From the NCBI RefSeq assembly GCF_023898315.1, contig NC_064616.1, forward strand, positions 703,357,389 to 703,421,388: a stretch of 64,000 nucleotides of DNA, written 5' to 3'. The notes below the pieces were generated by a model. The model worked only from the letters and a program-made list of their open reading frames with translations. It did no database searches and was not told the origin of the DNA. A program made the translations under genes and the position numbers. This DNA is from Schistocerca nitens. Lineage: Eukaryota; Arthropoda; Insecta; Orthoptera; Acrididae. Below are positions 44,095 through 54,660 of the stretch, piece after piece. Every line of letters starts with the position of its first letter. Position 1 is the stretch's first letter.

Positions 44095-44599
44095 TGAATA
44101 CTGTTCATGAATGGCAGTGCAACAGGTCGAATCACCAGGCTGATGAACAAATTTTCAGTCACCTTTCGTGGGATAACCGAGAAAGTCTCCTGTTGTCATT
44201 TGAAAACGCACCCCAGACCATAACTCCAGCATGCAGACAGATTGGTTGCAGGACCTCAACTGGCCTCGTCCTAACCCAAAAGCTGCCATCACTGGCACAG
44301 AGGCAGAACAGGCTTTGATCTGAAAACACAACAAACCTCCACCCTGCTCTCCAATGGTCTCTCATTTGACACCAGTGACGTCGCAAATGGCATTGCATTG
44401 GGGTCACTGGAATTCACGCTACGGGCGTCTGGTTCGGAACTGTCCTCGAAGCAACCGATTTGTAACAGTTCTTTGTATTGCTGTGGTGCCAAAAGCTAAT
44501 CAAATTGCTGCAGAAGATGCAGTACGATGCAGCAGAGCCATACGCCGAACACTATAGTCTTCCCTCTTGGTAATGCCACGTGGCCGTCTGGAACTTGGT

Positions 44600-44792
44600 T
44601 CAAATGTGTGTGAAATCTTATGGGACTTAACTGCTAAGGCATCATTCCCTAAGCTTACACACTACTTAACCTAAATTATCCTAAGGACAAACACACACAC
44701 CCATGCCCGAGGGAGGATTCGAACCTCCACCGGGACCAGCTGCACAGTCCATGACTGCAGCGCCAGAGACCGCTCGGCTAATCCCGCGCGGC
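44600..44792 (-). mobile_element. SINE-Ib variant
   Basis: Complete minus-strand copy within Tc1-B, head GCCGCGCGGGATTAGCCGAG, B box GGTTCGAATCCTCCC. AACTTGGT is duplicated at both sides. Confidence 0.9.
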
Positions 44793-44937
44793 TGTAACTT
44801 GGTCTTCTTGCTACCGTACATTTCTGCAACCACCGCTACCAGAAATCATGTACAGTGGCTACATTCTTGACAAGTCTTTCTGTAATATCGGAGGAGCATC
44901 CACCTTCTCGTAGCCCTATTACACTATCTGGTTCATT

Positions 44938-45960
44938 TCATAATGACCTCAGTTCGGCTGGGAAGAGTGTTCACAAGTTTTTTCATGTGCGGTGTATCTA
45001 GTTGAAGCCACTCATTGGTGATTAAATCTCGTACATTGTGACAGTTCCTATGCAACTATGATCGAATGATGTAGCGAGCCAGTCGATGTACGACAGCATG
45101 CCTGAGTGTTCGTCAAACCAGGAACATATACGTCAGTCCTGTGAACTCGGCTTCATGCTCTTGGATGAAGGCAGTGTCCATGGCATGTTGAACATACAGG
45201 GTAGTAAGAGCTAGACTTGTGCACCAAGAATGTCGAAACAAATATCCTGCTTCATATTCACGGTAACCTGAATGAACGGGCAAATTTTTGGTGCGAGAAA
45301 CACAGTGAAAAGGTTACACAACATCTGGCTTGAAGTACAACCTCCATACACTGGAAGTTGACTCCTCAATGAGCCGACGATGCACTCAAAACCTTATATG
45401 ATTTGGAAAGATACTAAATCTGAACACATCGGACCACTCAATCAGTTTTGTCCAGTATCTGCGTCGTTTGGCTCATTCAACACGTGCAACCTTATGTGCC
45501 TCTGTGAGCACTGACCGTTATGAGATGTTCAACAACAAGTGTCCATTGGGTGCACAACGTTCTCTCGGAAAATGGTTGAATTGAACCTACATTCACACCT
45601 TCACTGTAATAATTTCTGCCGGGTTTGAAGTCAGTTGTCATTGACAAGGCGTGAAAATCTTCTCCGCTCCTTGTCGCTTTCAATAAGTTTACGACTATTG
45701 TTCTTACGTTGTGTTACAATCACGCGCCAGGAGGCCTCTGCTGCCAGAGGGGCGAGGGGCGCGACAAAAAGAAAGTACTGTGTACGCACGGGCAACACTA
45801 GTAGCGACAAACATCAGCCATCGTATTGTTAGCGTTATATGTGGATCAAAGTTGGTGTTTCAGGCCGTAGCGACGGTGCTAGTTGACATGCATATACGCT
45901 ACTGCGATTTCGTTCGGCGTTGTAATAGTAAATAGCTGCGAATAGGTCACCATTCCCTGT
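44938..45960 (-). mobile_element. Tc1-like remnant (Tc1-C)
   Basis: The stretch AATGACCTCAGTTCGGCTGG onward parallels 19858-20000, and TGTTCGTCAAACCAGGAACA parallels 20495-20515, so this is a third Tc1-C copy. The minus strand has a decayed WSDVFRFSIF block near 45440 (family: WSDESKFNLF) with the first catalytic Asp and then VWRLYFKPD-like residues. Stops break all frames. The right boundary is uncertain. Confidence 0.55.
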
Positions 45961-46655
45961 AGACACTTTGAACAGTCTCTATTGATACACCGTCTACTAC
46001 GGCAACTTCACTCACGTTGTAGTCATGCGTACATCCAAACACAGTATCGAGAAGGCACAGTGGCGGTGCCCGTTGGTATCCCAGTAAAAGCCAATTCACG
46101 CTAGGCATCATGCCACGTCACGTAACGTCGAAACATTCCGCAATGCATTTCAAATGGTGGCATTCACACTGGCCGTCGACGGACTATAATATCACGTCAC
46201 GTCACGTAACAGCTCCTCAATATTTCTCAGGAAGAAAGTTTTGATTGCGTCATCATCTGCTAACATCGAAAGTTAACCTATTATCACAACGCGCATCCAT
46301 GTTTGGAAGTGGTTTTTGAGTCTTCTTCGTGTTTTTTGTATTCTATTGCTTTTTTTCGTGAAAAATTGCAATTTCCATGACATCCGGGATATTTGTTTCC
46401 ATTGATGTTCTTCCAAAAGGCGAGTTCAAATATGTGAAAGCGAGAAATTATTTAGGTTCAAAAAGAACAAAGGTGACATCCACAACGTATTTAAATTAAG
46501 TTGATGTGGCGATTTCCATTAAATACCATTTCAAATGTAAAAGTTAGTGCTAATGAAGGCTAAAAATACAGTTTTCATGATATTATTATTAATGTAGGGA
46601 AAAAACAGAATGTAATGAGGTAAATGACCTCTATTTATTCCATTATTTATTAATT
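45961..46655. other. no gene recognised
   Basis: TCACGTCACGTAAC occurs at 46117-46130 (with CCACG) and 46190-46210, a short direct repeat; otherwise nothing recognised. Confidence 0.35.
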
Positions 46656-47830
46656 TTTTTATTTATCTGACACCAAGAAGGAGTTGTACGACATAAACGA
46701 AAGTTGGTAGGCGTGTTTCTACACCTGAAAGATGATGTCTATTCAGATTTCGCCCCAGTGGCGTAAGACTGCCGGTAGTATGCCACTGTGAGGATGCATA
46801 TCAGGTTTGCTTTAAATATACGCTGTAAAATTCGTGAGCGTTAATTACCATTGAGATTATACATGGCAAACTGATGTCAGTCAAGAATACCTTTAAGGCG
46901 ACAAAGACGCCATTGTCAACACATAACTGAGATTCAACGAGTACGTGTAACAAGGCTACGAGATGCTGGGTGTTCCTTCTCCGATATTACACACAGACTT
47001 GGAAGGAATGTAGCCCCTGTACATAATTGCTGGCAACGGTGATCACGGGAATGTACGGTCGCAAGAAGATCAAGCTCCAGTCAGCCACGAGGCAGCACCG
47101 AGAGGGAAGACCATCGTGTTCGACGTATGCATCGTATTGCATCTTCAGTAGCAATATGAGCAGCGCTAGACACCACAGTGACACAACGAACTGGTACAAA
47201 TCGGGTATTTCAAGGACAGTTCCGAGCCAGACGCCATGTAGCGTGCATTTCACTGAACCCAAAACAGCGCCATTAGCGACTTCAGTGGTGTCAAGCGAGA
47301 GCTCACTGGAGGGTTTGGTGAAAGACTGTTGTGTTTTTTGCTGAAAGCTGGTTCTGTCTCGTTGCCAGTGAAGGCTGTGTGTTGGTTAGGAGGAGACCAG
47401 TTGAGGTCCTGCAACCAACCTGCCTGCGAGCTAGACGCAGTGGACCTACAACTAACTAGAGTTACAGTATGGCAGCATGAGCACTCTCGCGGCCATCGCA
47501 CGCACGCTGACTGGAAATCTGTAAGTGACTCTGGTGATTCGATCTGTTGTGCTGCCATTCGTGAACAGCATTCCAAAGGGTGTTTTCCAACAGGATAATG
47601 GCCGCCCACATACCGCTGTTGCTACCCAACATGCTCTATAGAGTGTCAACATGTTGCCTTGGCCGGCTCGTTAAAAAGATATGTCTCCAGTCGAGCACAA
47701 ATAGGACATCATCGGTCGACAACTCCAGCGTTATTCCAAAACACCATTAAAGTGACAATTAAATCCAGACCATTAGCTGCTTAAAGGCGTTGATAAATAT
47801 CAAATGATGATGGCTCAAGAATCCAAATCT
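46656..47830 (+). mobile_element. Tc1-like element (Tc1-B), decayed
   Basis: Plus-strand copy collinear with the reverse of 35459-37269 (GTACGACATAAACGAAAGTTGGTAGGCG region at 46687-46714). The transposase remnant includes an EIQRVRVTRLRDAGC-like helix-turn-helix (46929-46970), a PVKAVCWLGGDQL segment and FQQDNGRPHTAVATQHAL (about 47584-47640) with the second catalytic Asp. Stop codons follow, then a SPVEH-like block near 47690 at the same 32-residue spacing as Tc1-A. Inactive. Confidence 0.7.
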
Positions 47831-48199
47831 GCAAAAAAAAAAAAAAAAAGGATTTCCTGTTTAAGGTTTCAAAACCACTCCCCCCTCCCGCCCCCGGGGA
47901 TGGTGCAGAGGAGTCGAGTGTTATGTCAATCGATGTCCCTCTACGGGATGAACAACGTTTATTTCCACTTTTTTTAATCCGATGTGTATTTAACCAAATC
48001 TTCCGACAAACAGTTTTAAATGCCTCACCCTGTATATTCGGATACCCGCAGTAATAATTACTTTATGCTTCAATGTTAGACTATAATTTGTACGTAACAG
48101 TTTTCATCCGTTTTTGTATTTCAAGCGATTGATGATAAGTATTGCTGTTTAAGTCGTTATTATTACCCATTCGAAAGCGATTGTCGCTATATTGTCCGC
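47831..48199. other. no gene recognised; poly-A and poly-C/G runs
   Basis: A run of 17 A (47834-47850) and a C-rich stretch (47878-47898); no coding or named repeat signal. Confidence 0.4.
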
Positions 48200-48370
48200 A
48201 GCTGTAGTAGAGCTGGCGCCGTAGGTCAGCGTGTTCGGTCATGGGACTAGCCAACACTTGTAATACGAAAAGAAAAACAGACACTGTGTTAATTTCTCAT
48301 CTTTGGAATTTGAGAAATCCCATGTGATGTATACACAGAACCACAGAACAAATAGAGAAGCTTACATCAG
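48200..48370 (+). mobile_element. diverged SINE-C
   Basis: GGCGCCGTAGGTCAGCGTGT (48214-48233) starts a tRNA-like head like that of SINE-C, followed by TCATGGGACTAGCC, and CCCATGTGATGTATACACAG, matching the later body of the family in order. The flanks are not a tRNA-like sequence I can recognise, unlike the other copies. Confidence 0.5.
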
Positions 48371-49301
48371 GCTGCCGAACAACCCCTAATTGGAGTTTCC
48401 AGCCAATAATGCAACACGGTCCCTCCTCACCAACCACCTTTTTTCTTTTTTTCTTCTTTCTCTCTCTATCGAACACACAGTGTCGTGGAGACAGAGTGGA
48501 ATCAGTAGTTGCGTTTTGACGTCTCCAAGGGATAAATAAAGTGACATGGCATCATTACACGTATACCCTGCTCCCCCAGTGCTATCAGCTGTCTTGCGTC
48601 TGAGTAATTCCTCTTTCGTTTACTTTAACAGAGGTTATACACGTAATTATCGAAAGCTTCTTCAAACCGAACTGAGACTGTTCTAGGAATCTCCATCCAT
48701 TTTTTTTCTCCGTCTCATGTTCCGATAACTGTTTATCACACATAAAAATAATTGCAATACTTTTTACAATGAAAAGTTTCACGCAGTACATTTTAGTTAA
48801 AAAACAATAATTTGTAACTTCAGGGACATATCAAGGATCTTACAGATTACGTCGCATTGAAACGTGTTCATGACCGGCTTCTACATTCGTAGCTTATAGA
48901 TCGTGCATTACGAGGTCCGACTGCAGAAGAAAAAACTTCTGACCAATTGCAGGCCTATCATCTGAACCGCAGCGCACCGAACAGATTGAAGTGGATTACA
49001 AAATTTTAAAATCGACGTACCCCGATAAAGGGCTTACGTATGCGGCTGCAGATGCGGACGGCAGTTTTCGTATACTTGTAGACCTTCAAATGATAGCTAC
49101 TACTGACCATTCTTCCTCGTCCCCACGTCGACCCATCTTACTTCGCTGGTTCCACACAATCAACTGGCATACACACACCACTTCACTTCCGTGACGCGTC
49201 GGCGAAGGGGGGTCTAATGTTTTCTCCGGTGAAATTACTAGTGGAGTTGCAGATAGGCATAGGCCAGATGAATCTTTCAGAAGTACTGAATATCCGAAAG
49301 G
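48371..49301. other. no gene recognised; pyrimidine-rich tract
   Basis: CCTTTTTTCTTTTTTTCTTC and following CTCTCTCT (48439-48470) form a pyrimidine tract. The frame 48991-49194 has no recognisable motif. CTGGCATACACACACCACTT near 49164 resembles 29798-29817, a shared repeat of unknown type. Confidence 0.35.
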
Positions 49302-49311
49302 TTGTATTGTA

Positions 49312-49446
49312 CACGTGGCTGCTACTGTCGCAGGTTCGAATCCTGCCTCGGGCATGGATTTGTGTGATGTCCTTAGGTTTAAGTAGTTCTAAGTTCTAGG
49401 GGACTGATGACCTCAGATGTTAAGTCCTACAGTGCTCAGAGCCATT
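49312..49446 (+). mobile_element. 5'-truncated SINE-I
   Basis: Begins inside the tRNA-like head (CACGTGGCTGCTACTGTCGC), keeps the B box and body, ends GAGCCATT. Target duplication TTGTATTGTA (49302-49311, 49447-49456) shows it inserted already truncated. Confidence 0.92.
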
Positions 49447-49474
49447 TTGTATTGTATTGAACTGTATTGAACTG

Positions 49475-49924
49475 GAGACCTAGAAACGACAGAGAGGCTT
49501 CGTCCCCGCCGTAGCCCTCAGCGGTTCATAACCCCACAACAGGCTACAGCACCCCACTCACCCCACTGCCGCCCCACACTGAACCCAGGGTTATTGTGCG
49601 GTTTGGCCCCCAGTGGACCCCCCCGGGAACGTCTTACACCAGACGCGTGTAACCCCAAATGTTTGCGTGTTAGAGTAATTATGGTGTACACGTACGTGGA
49701 GACAGTGTTTGAGCAGCAATCACCAACGTAGTGTAACTGAGGCGGAATAAGGGAACCAGCTCGCATTCGCCGCGACAGGTAGAAAACCGCCTAAAAATCC
49801 ATCCACAGGCTGGCAGGCACACAGGACTTCGACACTAATCCGCCGAGCGGATTCGTGGCAGGGACCAGCACTCCTTCCCGTACGGAAAGCAGTGCGTTAG
49901 ACCGCACGGCTAACCGGGCGGGCT
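49475..49924 (-). mobile_element. long tRNA-headed repeat (SINE-V)
   Basis: On the minus strand the head is GCCCGCCCGGTTAGCCGTGC, with an A-box-like GGTTAGCCGTGCGGTCTAA, followed by some 380 bp of GC-rich body ending near 49475 (TCGTTTCTAGGTC). I recognise it as a conserved grasshopper repeat. A clear B box or target duplication is not visible. Confidence 0.6.
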
Positions 49925-50199
49925 ACCCCGAAAGGTTAGTCATCATCTCTTCAAGCAGTGATACACTTTTGTTATCATTCTCCGATTGTGCATTAACAGT
50001 ACCCGTCAAGCCACCAATGGGGCAACGAGCTCTCCTTGGTTTATGAATGACAACTAGCGATTTGTCTCATTGGCTTAATAGTACGAGAACTGTGATGCAT
50101 TAGTTTCGGTTGCAACCACGCTCCGCCTTAAGATAATGACGGAGTGCAGACGAGGTGGGGTGGGCTGGACAACAATGAGGTGAACAAGGAATACATTCG

Positions 50200-50395
50200 C
50201 AACTGTGAATATGGACAACCATCATCTGCATATTGGAATGAGAACAATGAAAATTATTGCTGGACCGGGACTCGAACCCGGATTTTACGTTTATCACGAG
50301 TAGTCGCCTTACCACTTGATTATCCGAGCATGACTCACGGTCAGAAACAAACTTTCGTATGTCGTCAACGATGTGTTTACAACCTGTACTAGTGG
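50200..50395 (-). mobile_element. tRNA-derived SINE (SINE-VI)
   Basis: Minus strand: GGATAATCAAGTGGTAAGGC (A box, 50307-50326) and CCGGGTTCGAGTCCCGGTCC (B box, 50263-50282) with tRNA-like spacing. Upstream and downstream limits are uncertain. A short intact-looking B stem, but no 3' CCA-type tRNA end or good acceptor stem, so not called a tRNA gene. Confidence 0.55.
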
Positions 50396-50559
50396 ATCCA
50401 CCACGTATATTCAGAATAACACGGGCAATGCAATATCGTACGAGGGTTACCCAGAAAGTAATGCATCGCATTTTTTTCTCAGCCGTAAACAATGCTACGA
50501 ATGCGAAACGTTACCTATGTGTTATTTGAAGTCTCTTGAGTGAGCGCGCCAAGTTTCCG

Positions 50560-50948
50560 TCAAGGAAAAAAAAATGTTCGGATGTGTGTGGAATCTTATG
50601 GGACTTAACTGCTAAGATCATCAGTCCCTAAGCTTACACACTACTTAACCTAAATTATCCTAAGGACAAACACATACACCCATGCCCGAGTGAGGACTCG
50701 AATCTCCGCCGGGACCAGCCGCACAGTCCACGACTGCAGCGCCTAGACCGCTTTTTTTTCTTTTTTTTATCTCATTTTTTTCTAGATTGTTCGTTGAATT
50801 TGTTCGCGGCGGACGTCCGATGATACCTGTTCAGGTTGATCGTTGATCCGTTCACTCAGTTTTTTTTTTTTTGTTACAGAGGGTAGCTAAACCCTCTGAC
50901 CGAACACGCTGAGCTACCGTGCCGGCAGCTCGGCTAATCCCGCGCGGC
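50560..50948 (-). mobile_element. SINE-Ib, interrupted by SINE-C
   Basis: Minus-strand copy with head at 50927-50948, body 50560-50751. AGTTTCCG flanks both ends (50552-50559, 50949-50956). Its A box is split by SINE-C. Confidence 0.9.
50752..50926 (-). mobile_element. SINE-C in the A box of SINE-Ib
   Basis: Minus strand: GCCGGCACGGTAGCTCAGCG at 50926 down to an A-rich tail at 50752. The host reads GACCGCT before and AGCTCGGCTAATCC after; the intact host (16171-16190) reads GACCGCTCGGCTAATCC, so GCT is duplicated and the insertion lies at the A14/G15 position of the tRNA-like D-arm. Confidence 0.9.
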
Positions 50949-50980
50949 AGTTTCCGACACTTCCGACAGACAGTTTCAAA

Positions 50981-51388
50981 ATGGCGTCTGTAGGTGATGT
51001 ACGTTACAAGCAACGTGCCGTCATTGAATTACTCACTGCAGAGGAAGAAACTGTGGTGAACATTCACAAACGCTTGTGCAAAGTCTGTGGAGGATCTACT
51101 GTCGACAGAAGTACAGTTAGTCGCTGGGTACGCAGAGTGAGGTCATCAGAAAGCGGTTCGGCGGAGTTCCACGATTTGCAGCGGTCGGGGAGACCATCCA
51201 CGGCTGTCACAGCTGACACACCTGACCTAGCCCCCCCGGACTTCCACTTATTTGGGCCATTAAAGGATGCCATTCGTGGAAGACATTTTGAGGACGATGA
51301 GGAGGTGATTCACACTGTGAAGCATTGGCTCCGCCACCAGGAGAAGGATTGGTACCGACACGGCTTACACGCTGGAGGGAGGCCATAG
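50981..51388 (+). pseudogene. mariner transposase with in-frame loss of the catalytic core
   Basis: 135 codons from ATG at 50981. Residues 1-75 are the N-terminal helix-turn-helix region (YKQRAVIELLTAEEE; VDRSTVSRWVRRV; LQRSGRPSTAV, a GRP linker). At about residue 80 it jumps, in frame, to PDLAPPDFHLFGPLKDAIRG, the region around and after the third catalytic residue of mariner. About 170 residues containing the first two catalytic Asp are gone. A frameshift near 51372 then replaces the normal end; the usual C-terminus WREAIERDGDNVEK is still present in another frame. It could bind the element's ends but could not catalyse transposition; such a product might act as a competitor, which is inference. 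Confidence 0.75.
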
Positions 51389-51483
51389 AACGGGATGGAG
51401 ACAACGTGGAAAAGTAGGGTGTGTAGATAAAATACCATTCTTTCGCGTGCGTAATTCTCATTATGTTCAATAAAGAATTGTTG

Positions 51484-51677
51484 CCGGCCGGTGTGGTCAT
51501 GCGGTTCTAGGCGCTACAGTCTGGAACCGAGCGGCCGCTGCGGTCGCAGGTTCGCATCCTACCTCGGGCATGGATGTGTGTGATGTCCTTAGGTTAGTTA
51601 GGTTTAAGTAGTTCTAAGTTCTAGGGGACTGATGACCTAAGATGTTGAGTCCCATAGTGCTCAGAGCCATTTGAACC
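51484..51677 (+). mobile_element. SINE-I
   Basis: Complete copy in the 3' part of the mariner. Target duplication AAAGAATTGTTG (51472-51483, 51678-51689). Confidence 0.95.
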
Positions 51678-51731
51678 AAAGAATTGTTGAAGAAAAAAAT
51701 ACGGTGCATTACTTTCTGGGCAACCTTCGTA

Positions 51732-52249
51732 CAATGAGTTGTAGATGACTATTTTAGTGTCATGTGTTCTGCATAGTTATTTGCACCTGGTTTAGATATC
51801 AGCGCATGTTCTTTACACAAACCCTGCAAGTTTTTCAGTGGAATGCCATTTGATATTATGTTTACTGAATCCTGGAGACGAAGACTAAGTGAAGAAATTT
51901 TGTCTAGCCTAATATTATTGTCTTACAGAGTGTGGACGTGACCATCACAATAATCAACGATGTAATAACATTCATATGCATCGCTCTCACAAAAGTCAGT
52001 TTTCCAGCAGAATATCCTGTCCACTGTTGCGAACGAGAGAGCCTGTACGACTGTACGTTCCCTCCTTAGTAAGCAAGATTTATGTGCCTCTATCAAAATA
52101 CCGAGCTTGAGATAAAGCTTTCCAAACGTAGCTGTCTCCCAGATGGGCACGGACACATCGTAGTTTTCTTTGTATCTGCGGTATGAGAGGTCAGTTTTAT
52201 ATCGAGACAACTGAAGAACGTTGTAGGAAATAAAGAATTTCATAAAATA
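51732..52249. other. unassigned; Cys-rich open frame on minus strand
   Basis: The minus strand is open from 52501 to 51923 (192 codons), but its first half crosses a SINE-like fragment and so is not a gene. The second half (51923-52200) translates to a Cys/Tyr-rich peptide ending in YYIVDYCDGHVHTL. I recognise no family. It may be chance. Confidence 0.2.
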
Positions 52250-52400
52250 ATATTTCCTCGGTGGGACATCCGTAATCTCCGGGTAGTGTCGCTGCAGAGG
52301 TCGCGGGTTAGAGTCCCGCCTCGGGCATAGGTGATCGTATCGTGTGGTGTGTCTCACCGCACTGTTTGCTAATACATTAACGGGGCTGATCAAATGAACG
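52250..52400 (+). mobile_element. degenerate tRNA-derived SINE fragment
   Basis: GGTCGCGGGTTAGAGTCCCG (52299-52318) is a B box followed by CCTCGGGCATAGGTGATCG, like the SINE-I head, but the following body differs (GTGTGGTGTGTCTCACCGC). Limits uncertain. Confidence 0.5.
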
Positions 52401-54660
52401 CACTCACTAAATAAATACACATTAGTTGCAACAATTAACAGGTGATCACACAAGGGCGTATGATGCTGCAAATATTCAGTGGATACGCCTTCAACTAACA
52501 ATTTTTACTGGCCACGTAGGAGCAAGCCAATCGAAAACTTATGCCTCTGAATTATGTAAGAAAGATACAGCTGTAGAAACTGTTAATGAGTGCGTCTCCT
52601 CCCGTTCTTCCTTTTTTTATTATAGGTTTTTTGTTTACTTCCACCGCTAGACATTTATCTAGGCAGGTACAGAGGAAATAAAGCACCCAAATAGTTTACT
52701 AACCATTCTACACAGAAGTATGTGACACAATGGGACCTATATTTTAGGCATCAACTGCATCTTTAACATTTGACATGATATGGTACTTAAGGGCCTTTTT
52801 CAAGCAGAGTACTTAAGGCGTTTTTTTCTGCTTTTAACTGCCAACTCCTTGGGATTCGCAGCAGACGACGTAGTGTAAAGCCCTTACAGGATAACTGTCA
52901 ATCGATCGTTTGAAACCTTCAGAGCGTCAAATGCACACACCTTCCTTCGATTTTGCCTCTCCTACTCAGAAGAGTAAGTGGCTACTTCCACCTTAATTGG
53001 ATGCCTTTAAAAGGCAGATGAAAGCACCGAAATCTTGCAACTGAGAGGAAAAAATTGGGAAAGATGAAAACCCTCGAGACCTCCGTTCCCCTCTGCGTGT
53101 TTCCGGCTTCTGAATGGCGAGAGCGAGCGGTTATAAAACGTGCGCTGCAAGTTTGAAGATAATTCTCGCACAACATCTTGCTTTTGCTTTTAATACGGGG
53201 CATTACGACCGCGTTTCTGTTGAGGAGCTAACTACTCGGAGAAAGAGGGAAAGGCAGAACTGAACTCCACATTCTTTTTTAAATTACTTTACATTACATT
53301 AACGGTATTCCATGGATCCCATGGAGAGTGGTCAGCGATTTGTGAAAATGCTATCCCTGCAAGCTTAATTTTCCCCCCAAAGAGTATTCCGTATCTCGTT
53401 AGTAAATGGCAATACGCAGAATAAACTAATTCCTTCACTTTCAGATCAAGTACCAGTGTGCTTTACTTATAATCAGCTCAGCTAAGTCTTGTGTGCTAGG
53501 TAGTTTCGATATTTACACATTAAATTAACCTCTTATTAATGTCAGCCCTTTTGTAAACTGACGATAAACATCAACAGCAACTGTCATAATAAACTTCAAT
53601 TCTTCTTCATCTTCAAAGTACTCATTGCTGGTAGTAGATACGTACAAAAGTTGTGTTGCTTAGAATGCGTCATTAACTTCTTACATTCCTTGAAAGCGCG
53701 TATTTCGTTGTAAAAAAAAAGTGTCACTTTAGTTATAGGTACTCTAGTACTTCCGAAGCTCGTCGAAGCCATTGTTTACTATTTTCATTTTTCTTTCTTC
53801 AGAAGATTTGTACTCGATGTTCCATCGTGTACAGTTGTTAAAAGCTTCGTCGAAGAGACTGTTGAAAGCTTCGTCGAAGAGACTGTCTAATTACTATTTG
53901 ATGCAAGGTACATCAGATAGCGCCGTTGCTAAGAGGTCATATGAAGCTACGAAGTGCATTTCCATGCAGTAGGATTCAATTTTCTTTTTTAAGACTCAGT
54001 TCTAAAATTCATTCATTACGTTTCTTAATCACAATAATGATTTTTGTCAAAGTGTTAAGTACGTCAACGATTCTTTTTTAAAATGCAAAGATGGCGCCGT
54101 ACCTTCCAGCTCAGTGCATTGGGCTTAGTGGTTTTAGCTAGTGTTACCTATGAAGCGCGCATGCAAAAAGAACGATCAGCTTCTTCTTTTTTAAAAAAAA
54201 TCCTACGAGCGTAGCATTCTGTGTCCACAAAAGAAACTGAAGGTGTTCTTAATACATGTACACTTGCTCTTTATGTCCAATAGCGATGTATCACTAACAA
54301 TGCAGCTTTTTCTTTCCGACTAAAATTACTGCCTCCGTGTAAGATCTACTGTCGTATCTACTCACTGTTTCTAGAATCTGATCCTCATCAAACAGTATCT
54401 TGTACTGAAGTATCCTTGCCGCAAAGCGAGTCCCGGTGGGGAATAAATTTTAGCTCTTGGCAAGTGTGTAAGGTACTATTCTTGGGCCTTGTCTTCAAGG
54501 GCCCCGGTTCTCCCACTGCAGTAAATGTACAATTTGATAGACGGTGGTATTTCTGTAAACCGATTGAGGTTTCATTTTAAAAAGAAACAGACTATTTGAT
54601 CCCACATCGTTTCTGTAGCTAGCTTTGTGCATAGTCTCTAATAAGCCCAACGTCCACAGG
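52401..54660. other. no gene recognised
   Basis: About 2.2 kb of mixed sequence without coding or named repeat signal except the short tandem duplication at 53837-53884. Confidence 0.4.
53837..53884. repeat. 24-bp tandem duplication with internal palindrome
   Basis: GTTAAAAGCTTCGTCGAAGA plus GACT is followed by the same 24 bp with one change (A to G). Each contains CTTCGTCGAAG, a near palindrome. Confidence 0.9.

Larger units (their letters stand above)
43414..44937 (-). mobile_element. Tc1-like element (Tc1-B), decayed, with two SINEs
   Basis: The left terminus CACATGGAAAAAAAAGGAAC follows TA at 43412-43413. The body is collinear with 35459-37269 (for example AGCCATTGCAAATGTGA, TAACTGCCAGAATGTTGAA). 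The minus-strand frame 44159-44407 carries WRFVVFSDQSLFCLCASDGS, the first catalytic region with Glu replaced by Gln. The transposase is cut off near 44937, where another element (Tc1-C) begins. SINEs at 43896-44094 and 44600-44792 interrupt it. Confidence 0.7.
50441..51729 (+). mobile_element. mariner element with internal deletion and nested SINEs
   Basis: Termini are inverted: CGAGGGTTACCCAGAAAGTA at the left and, inverted, CGAAGGTTGCCCAGAAAGTA at the right, with TA on both sides (50439-50440, 51730-51731). Without its three SINEs the element is about 700 bp, roughly half a mariner. It holds a short frame (50981-51388) made of the transposase's two ends. SINE-Ib (50560-50948, holding SINE-C) lies in the 5' UTR, SINE-I (51484-51677) in the 3' UTR. 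Confidence 0.9.

Noticed and set aside
50262..50335. Single tRNA gene on the minus strand
   Set aside because: Good B box but poor acceptor stem and repeat-like context; treated as a SINE head.
51923..52501. 192-codon minus-strand gene
   Set aside because: Half of the frame is SINE-derived (a DSNPRP-type peptide from a B box), so it is not a gene as a whole.
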